DNA of 64,000 nucleotides, taken from Pseudooceanicola aestuarii. Its GTDB lineage: Bacteria; Pseudomonadota; Alphaproteobacteria; Rhodobacterales; Rhodobacteraceae. The notes beneath the pieces are model-generated. The model made no database searches and was not told the DNA's origin. It saw only the letters and a list, made by a program, of their open reading frames with translations. Where the stretch lies: positions 434,001 through 498,000 of the forward strand of contig NZ_JAAFZC010000002.1 of the NCBI RefSeq assembly GCF_010614805.1. The letters are read 5' to 3'. Below, piece after piece: positions 59,974-64,000 of the stretch. The stretch's first letter is position 1; every line of letters starts with the position of its first letter. A program made the position numbers and the translations under genes.

Positions 59974-61119
59974 TCAGATCGTCGCGAGGAACAGCGCCTT
60001 GAGGTTGGTGGCGGTCAACTCTACCGGGTTACCGCCACAGGAAGGATCCTCAAGCGCCATGGCAACCAATTCCTCTATCCGGTCCGACCCCACACCCAAG
60101 TCGGACAATTTTCGGGGAATACCCAGATCATCATTGAACTGCTGAACAAAACTGCGGAACCCGTCATATCCACCTGCGATCCCCAGGTAGCCGGAGGCAC
60201 GATCGAACCGGTCGCGGATCAGGTCCGCGTTAAGATCCAGCACCGCAGGCATGCAGACAGCATTCGTGGTGCCATGATGTGTCCCGTAGACCGCGCCGAT
60301 GGGATGGCTCATCGCGTGAATGGCACCCAGGCCCTTCTGAAAGGCCGTGGCCCCCATTGCCGCGGCTGACATCATGTTGGCGCGCGCGGTGATGTCGGTG
60401 CCGTCCGCATAGGCGCGCGGCAGGTTTTCGATCACGAGGCGCATCCCTTCGAGAGCGATCCCCTGGCTCATCGGGTGGTAATGCGGGCTGGAAAACGCCT
60501 CCACGCAATGGGCAAAAGCATCCAGCCCGGTGCCGGCGGTAATGTGGCGCGGCATTCCCACCGTCAGCTCGGGATCGCAGATCACGACTTCGGGCAAAAC
60601 CTTGGGATGAAAGATGATTTTCTTTACATGGGTTTGCGAATTGGTGATAACGCTGGCCCGCCCGACCTCGGATCCGGTCCCGGCCGTGGTCGGCACGGCA
60701 ATGATCGGTGCGATGCCCATCGGGTCGGCACGGGTCCACCAATCTCCGATATCCTCGAAATCCCAGACCGGGCGCGACTGGCCGGACATGAAGGCAACCA
60801 TCTTGCCCAAGTCCAGGCCAGAACCGCCCCCAAAGGCGATGACCCCGTCGTGCCCCCCCTCGCGGTAGACTTTCAGCCCCGCTTCCAAGTTGATTTCGGA
60901 CGGATTGGGGTCAACTTCCGCGAACAATCCCCGGCCCAGCCCGGCCGCGTCCAGGATGTCCAGCGCGCGGGTCGTGATCTCCATCGGTGCCAGGCCCCGA
61001 TCGGTGACCAATAGCGGCCGCGTGATACCGGCGGCGATGCAGGCCTCCGGCAATTCGGAAATCCGCCCGGCACCAAAGCGGATGGCAGTGGGATAGGACC
61101 AGTTTGCGGTCGGGCTCAT
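59974..61119 (-). CDS. Iron-containing alcohol dehydrogenase
   Basis: A 381-residue protein of the group III (iron-type) alcohol dehydrogenase family. The NAD region includes VIAFGGGSGLDLGKMVAF and VPTTAGTGSEVGR; the metal-binding block is GTGLDAFAHCVEAFSSPHYH with GAIHAMSHPIGAVYGTHHG. It oxidises an alcohol or reduces an aldehyde. It starts within the stop of the aldehyde dehydrogenase gene (ATGA at 61119-61116), so the pair probably acts in sequence on one substrate. Confidence 0.92.
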   Translation of the reverse strand: MSPTANWSYPTAIRFGAGRISELPEACIAAGITRPLLVTDRGLAPMEITTRALDILDAAGLGRGLFAEVDPNPSEINLEAGLKVYREGGHDGVIAFGGGSGLDLGKMVAFMSGQSRPVWDFEDIGDWWTRADPMGIAPIIAVPTTAGTGSEVGRASVITNSQTHVKKIIFHPKVLPEVVICDPELTVGMPRHITAGTGLDAFAHCVEAFSSPHYHPMSQGIALEGMRLVIENLPRAYADGTDITARANMMSAAAMGATAFQKGLGAIHAMSHPIGAVYGTHHGTTNAVCMPAVLDLNADLIRDRFDRASGYLGIAGGYDGFRSFVQQFNDDLGIPRKLSDLGVGSDRIEELVAMALEDPSCGGNPVELTATNLKALFLATI

Positions 61120-62498
61120 GACGTCACCTTTTTCAGATGGTAGGATTTCGGACGGGTCAGGTTATGGTAGCCGATCACCGACAGGCCACCGCCGCGCCCG
61201 GTATCCTTGCACCCGGTCCAGCATAGCCCCGGATCCAGATAATCGGCGCGGTTGAGAAAGACGGTGCCGGTCTCGATCCGGTCCCCGATCGTGGCTGCGC
61301 GGTCCACGTCCCGTGTCCAGAGAGAGGCGGTCAGTCCGAAGCGGCTGTCATTCATCAGGCGCAGGGCTTCGTCGTCATCCTTCACAGGCATGATGCCGAC
61401 GACGGGGCCAAAGCTCTCCTCGCGCATCACCTCCATCTCATGGGTGACGCCGGTCAGAATCTGCGGGCCCAGATAGGCCCCGCCATCATCGGCGGGATCA
61501 ATGGGAATATGCGCCGTGGCACCGGCGGCCACGGCAGCATCTATTTGATCGCGCACCACTTTTGCGAAACGCGCATGCGCCATCGGACCCATGCTGGTGT
61601 CAGGGTCCAGCGGGTTGCCGAGTTTCAGATCATTGGCAAAGGCGATGGCCTTTTCCAGGAATTCGTCAAACCGGCTTTGCTGCACGTAGATACGTTCGAT
61701 GCCGCAGCAGCATTGCCCGGAGTTGAACAGCGCCCCGTCCATCAGCGTGGCCACTGCCGCGTCGATATCGGCGTCTTCCATGACATAGCCCGGATCCTTG
61801 CCGCCCAATTCGGTGGAAACCGGAACAAAAGTGCCGGCCGCCGCACGCTCCATCGCCTGACCGCCCCCGACGGATCCCGTGAAGTTTATGAAATCGAACG
61901 ACTTTTCCTGAATCAACCTGTCGGAGGTCTCGTGATCCAGAAAAATGTTCTGAAAAATATCTTCGGGAATTCCGACAGAATGGAAGGCTTCGGCCAGTCG
62001 TTCACCAACCAGCAAGGTTTGCGTGGCATGTTTGAGCATCACGGCATTTCCAGCGATCAGTGCCGGCGCAACGGTGTTGATCGCTGTCATATAAGGATAA
62101 TTCCATGGCGCCACCACGTAGACCACACCCCAGGGTACCCGACGGATATAGCGGCGGAATGACTCGTCTTCGCCCACCACGATATCGGCAAGCGCGTCGG
62201 CGGCGATGTCCGCCATATGGCTGCCGCGCTCGTTGAACCCGCCGAATTCCCCGCCGTAACGAACAGGCCGGCCCATCATGCGGGCAAGTTCCGGCACGAT
62301 ATCGTCATTCATTGCACCAACGGCGGCGATACCTTGTCGGACCAGATCGATCCGCTCAGCAAGCGGGCGCGCGGCCCATGCCGCCTGGGCCGCGCGCGCG
62401 CTGGCCACGGCGGCGCGGGACTCTTCCAGGGGCAGTACGGGCCGGCTGGCAAAAATCGACCCGTCGATGGGAGAAATGCAATTGAGTGTCCTGGTCAT
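61116..62498 (-). CDS. Aldehyde dehydrogenase
   Basis: A 460-residue NAD(P)-dependent aldehyde dehydrogenase. Motifs seen are VVAPWNYPYMTAINTVAPAL (substrate channel), FINFTGSVGGGQAMERAA (nucleotide binding), STELGGKDPGYVMEDADID (general base Glu) and FNSGQCCCGIERIYVQ (catalytic Cys). ATG 62498 was chosen; a longer frame from 62729 is Gly/Pro-rich. A gap of about 374 bp separates it from the upstream glutamine-synthetase-like gene. Confidence 0.92.
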   Translation of the reverse strand: MTRTLNCISPIDGSIFASRPVLPLEESRAAVASARAAQAAWAARPLAERIDLVRQGIAAVGAMNDDIVPELARMMGRPVRYGGEFGGFNERGSHMADIAADALADIVVGEDESFRRYIRRVPWGVVYVVAPWNYPYMTAINTVAPALIAGNAVMLKHATQTLLVGERLAEAFHSVGIPEDIFQNIFLDHETSDRLIQEKSFDFINFTGSVGGGQAMERAAAGTFVPVSTELGGKDPGYVMEDADIDAAVATLMDGALFNSGQCCCGIERIYVQQSRFDEFLEKAIAFANDLKLGNPLDPDTSMGPMAHARFAKVVRDQIDAAVAAGATAHIPIDPADDGGAYLGPQILTGVTHEMEVMREESFGPVVGIMPVKDDDEALRLMNDSRFGLTASLWTRDVDRAATIGDRIETGTVFLNRADYLDPGLCWTGCKDTGRGGGLSVIGYHNLTRPKSYHLKKVTS

Positions 62499-62872
62499 GT
62501 CTGTGCCTTCGGTACCTGTCCGGGCGGCGCCCGGGTCAACTCGGAACGGGAACGTCGCGGCGGGCGTTCCCTGGCGGATCAAGCCTGACGCGGTGCGGGC
62601 CGCGACCAGGCAGATGTCATTGGCGCGCCCCCCTGTCCAGAGGGTTGCGCACCCCCCGCCGGAAGGCCCCGCCGGTCCTGCCGCGCGGCCGGCAACGGTG
62701 CCGCACGCGACAAGGGGGGAATGCGCCAAGGGGTGCGGCCACCGCCGAATGCGCAGATTTCCCGCGCCGCCCTGGCCCAGCCCGGCAGCGCGGGTTTACC
62801 GGGCAAGCGCGGGCCCTCAGGCGCCACACCCCGGCGCCAGGCATCGGGCCTGGCGGGCGGAACCGGTGCGGG
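62499..62872. other. Gene-free stretch between aldehyde dehydrogenase and GS-like gene
   Basis: 374 bp of very GC-rich DNA without an accepted gene; open frames here have Arg/Pro/Gly-rich compositions typical of shadows. Near its right end a hairpin may end the GS-like transcript. The aldehyde dehydrogenase promoter presumably lies in this span; no clear elements were found. Confidence 0.5.
62835..62855 (-). terminator. Hairpin after the GS-like gene
   Basis: CGCCAGGC (62835-62842) pairs with GCCTGGCG (62848-62855), loop ATCGG. It lies 17 bp downstream of the GS-like stop on the minus strand. No T-run. Confidence 0.4.
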
Positions 62873-64000
62873 TCAGGCCTGTTCGAACCCGCGGGCGATC
62901 TCCCAATCCGTGACGGCCTTGTCAAACTCCTCCTGCTCCCAGGTGGCGGCGCGGGTGTAATGGTCGATCACCTCCTCCCCGAAAGCCTGCCGCAGCATGG
63001 CGGAGGTTGTCAGGGTCTGCGTCGCCTCCCGCAGGGTGCCGGGAATTTCGGGCGTGTCGGCGGTTTCGTAGGCGTCACCCCGGGTGGCAGGCTGAAGGTC
63101 AAGCTGATCCTCGATCCCCTTGATACCGGCGGCCAGCAGCGCGGCCTGCGCCAGGTAGGGGTTCATGTCGGATCCGCCGATGCGGCATTCGATGCGCACG
63201 CCCCTGGTCCCGTCTCCGCACAGGCGAAAGGCGGCTGTGCGGTTGTCCACCGACCACACCATGCGTGTGGGGGCAAAGGTGCCTTTGGCGAAACGCTTGT
63301 AGGAATTCACGTAAGGCGCGAGGAACACGGTGTAATCGCGGGCATATTTGATGATCCCGGCGGTAAAGTGCTTCATCACCTGCGACATGCCCAGATCGTC
63401 GGAAGCGTCGAAGAACGCCGCTTCGCCATCCTGCCACAGCGACATGTGCACATGCGAGGAAGACCCCACCATGGAGGATGACCACTTGGGCAGGAAACTT
63501 GCCGCAACCCCTTGGGCCCAGGCGATTTCCTTGGTCGCATGCTTGGCGATCGTGTGGTGATCGGCGCAATCGAGAGCCTCGGCATAGCGGATGTTCAGCT
63601 CCTGCTGGCCCAGCTCTGCCTCGCCCTTGGTGTTTTCCACCGGAATGCCGGCACCGATCAGGTGGTTGCGCAACGGCCGGAGAAAGGGCTCTTCCTTGGT
63701 GGTCTGGAAGAGGTTGTAATCCTCGTTATGGCCATTCAGCGTGACGAGGTTGCGATACCCTTCCTTCTGAAGACTGCGATAATCCTTCTCGAAAACGAAG
63801 AATTCCAGCTCCGTCGCCATCATCGCCTGGTAGCCCATCGCCGCCAGCCGGGCGATCTGACCTTGCAGCATCTGGCGCGGGGAATGGGGCACCGGCGCGT
63901 GGGTGTGGTGGTCCAGCACGTCGCCCAGCACCAGCACCGTGCCCTCCAGCCAGGGCACCCGGCGCAGGGTCGACAGGTCGGGGCGCAGCACGTAATCGCC
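62873..64000 (-). CDS. Glutamine synthetase family protein (5' end outside window)
   Basis: The C-terminal 375 or so residues of a glutamine-synthetase-family enzyme (frame open to base 64000). Seen are the metal-ligand block ATELEFFVFEKDY, GEAELGQQELNIRYAEALDC, the HVHMSLWQDG block and ECRIGGSDMNPYLAQAALLA near the C-terminus. The sequence resembles gamma-glutamylating homologs (PuuA-like) as much as GlnA. With the aldehyde and alcohol dehydrogenases next door a role in amine or polyamine breakdown is plausible. The first residues (MVLR-like) lie past the edge, so no start is assigned. Confidence 0.85.
   Translation of the reverse strand, partial: GDYVLRPDLSTLRRVPWLEGTVLVLGDVLDHHTHAPVPHSPRQMLQGQIARLAAMGYQAMMATELEFFVFEKDYRSLQKEGYRNLVTLNGHNEDYNLFQTTKEEPFLRPLRNHLIGAGIPVENTKGEAELGQQELNIRYAEALDCADHHTIAKHATKEIAWAQGVAASFLPKWSSSMVGSSSHVHMSLWQDGEAAFFDASDDLGMSQVMKHFTAGIIKYARDYTVFLAPYVNSYKRFAKGTFAPTRMVWSVDNRTAAFRLCGDGTRGVRIECRIGGSDMNPYLAQAALLAAGIKGIEDQLDLQPATRGDAYETADTPEIPGTLREATQTLTTSAMLRQAFGEEVIDHYTRAATWEQEEFDKAVTDWEIARGFEQA

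Noticed and set aside
1..64000. CRISPR arrays, insertion sequences, integrase genes, tRNA genes as attachment sites
   Set aside because: None was recognised; no regularly spaced repeats, transposase motifs or cloverleaf sequences were found, so no mobile boundaries of the T3SS island can be given.

Overview
The window is GC-rich DNA, close to 65-70 % G+C by eye. Its gene content suggests an alphaproteobacterium, most likely Rhodobacterales: an fdsGBA-fdhD-fdsD formate dehydrogenase operon, a cobK/cbiD/cobA/cobB corrin group, an M23 peptidase-bactofilin pair, a large DUF3971/AsmA-like protein and a KstD-like flavoprotein. This assignment rests on recognised protein families and not on any phylogeny. 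No tRNA, rRNA, insertion sequence or CRISPR array was seen.

Bases 1 to about 27,800 hold most of a Ysc-like type III secretion system (T3SS). The layout is: (a) a CesT-like chaperone cut by the left edge, two tandem SycD/LcrH-like TPR chaperones and a 758-residue Pro/Gly/Ala-rich protein (+); (b) a leftward operon of sctV, an eight-helix ExbB/TolQ-like protein and two small ExbD-like proteins, each with an Asp at the start of its N-terminal membrane helix; (c) a rightward core operon with a small TPR gene and sctI-J-K-L-N-O-P-Q-R-S; (d) a leftward group with a Crp/Fnr regulator, YscE-like, SctF needle and YscG-like genes, and a periplasmic protein made of about eight 23-residue repeats; (e) a rightward export operon with a coiled-coil translocator candidate, a small partner, two tandem paralogous secreted proteins, two CesT-like chaperones, a candidate effector with RasGAP-like landmarks, and sctU. 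SctC, SctD and SctT were not found in the window.

From about 27,800 to 57,130 the content is ordinary chromosome: AsmA-like protein, bcp, a DUF455 protein, M23 peptidase and bactofilin (followed by a strong terminator), HNH protein, VOC protein, a translationally coupled cbiD-cobK-glycosylase-esterase operon, cobA-cobB, an MFS transporter, an alpha/beta hydrolase with a squalene/phytoene-synthase-like protein, cysS-cimA, an MmcQ protein, a PEP-mutase-like protein, two cyclophilins and the fds operon.

From 57,200 to the right edge there is a LysR regulator, divergent from an FAD-binding dehydrogenase and upstream of fdsG, then an aldehyde dehydrogenase, an iron-type alcohol dehydrogenase and a truncated glutamine-synthetase-family gene. 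This looks like a small catabolic cluster of unknown substrate.

The most unusual content is the T3SS island: the RasGAP-like candidate effector beside its own chaperone pair, and the ion-channel-like proteins co-transcribed with the export gate gene sctV.
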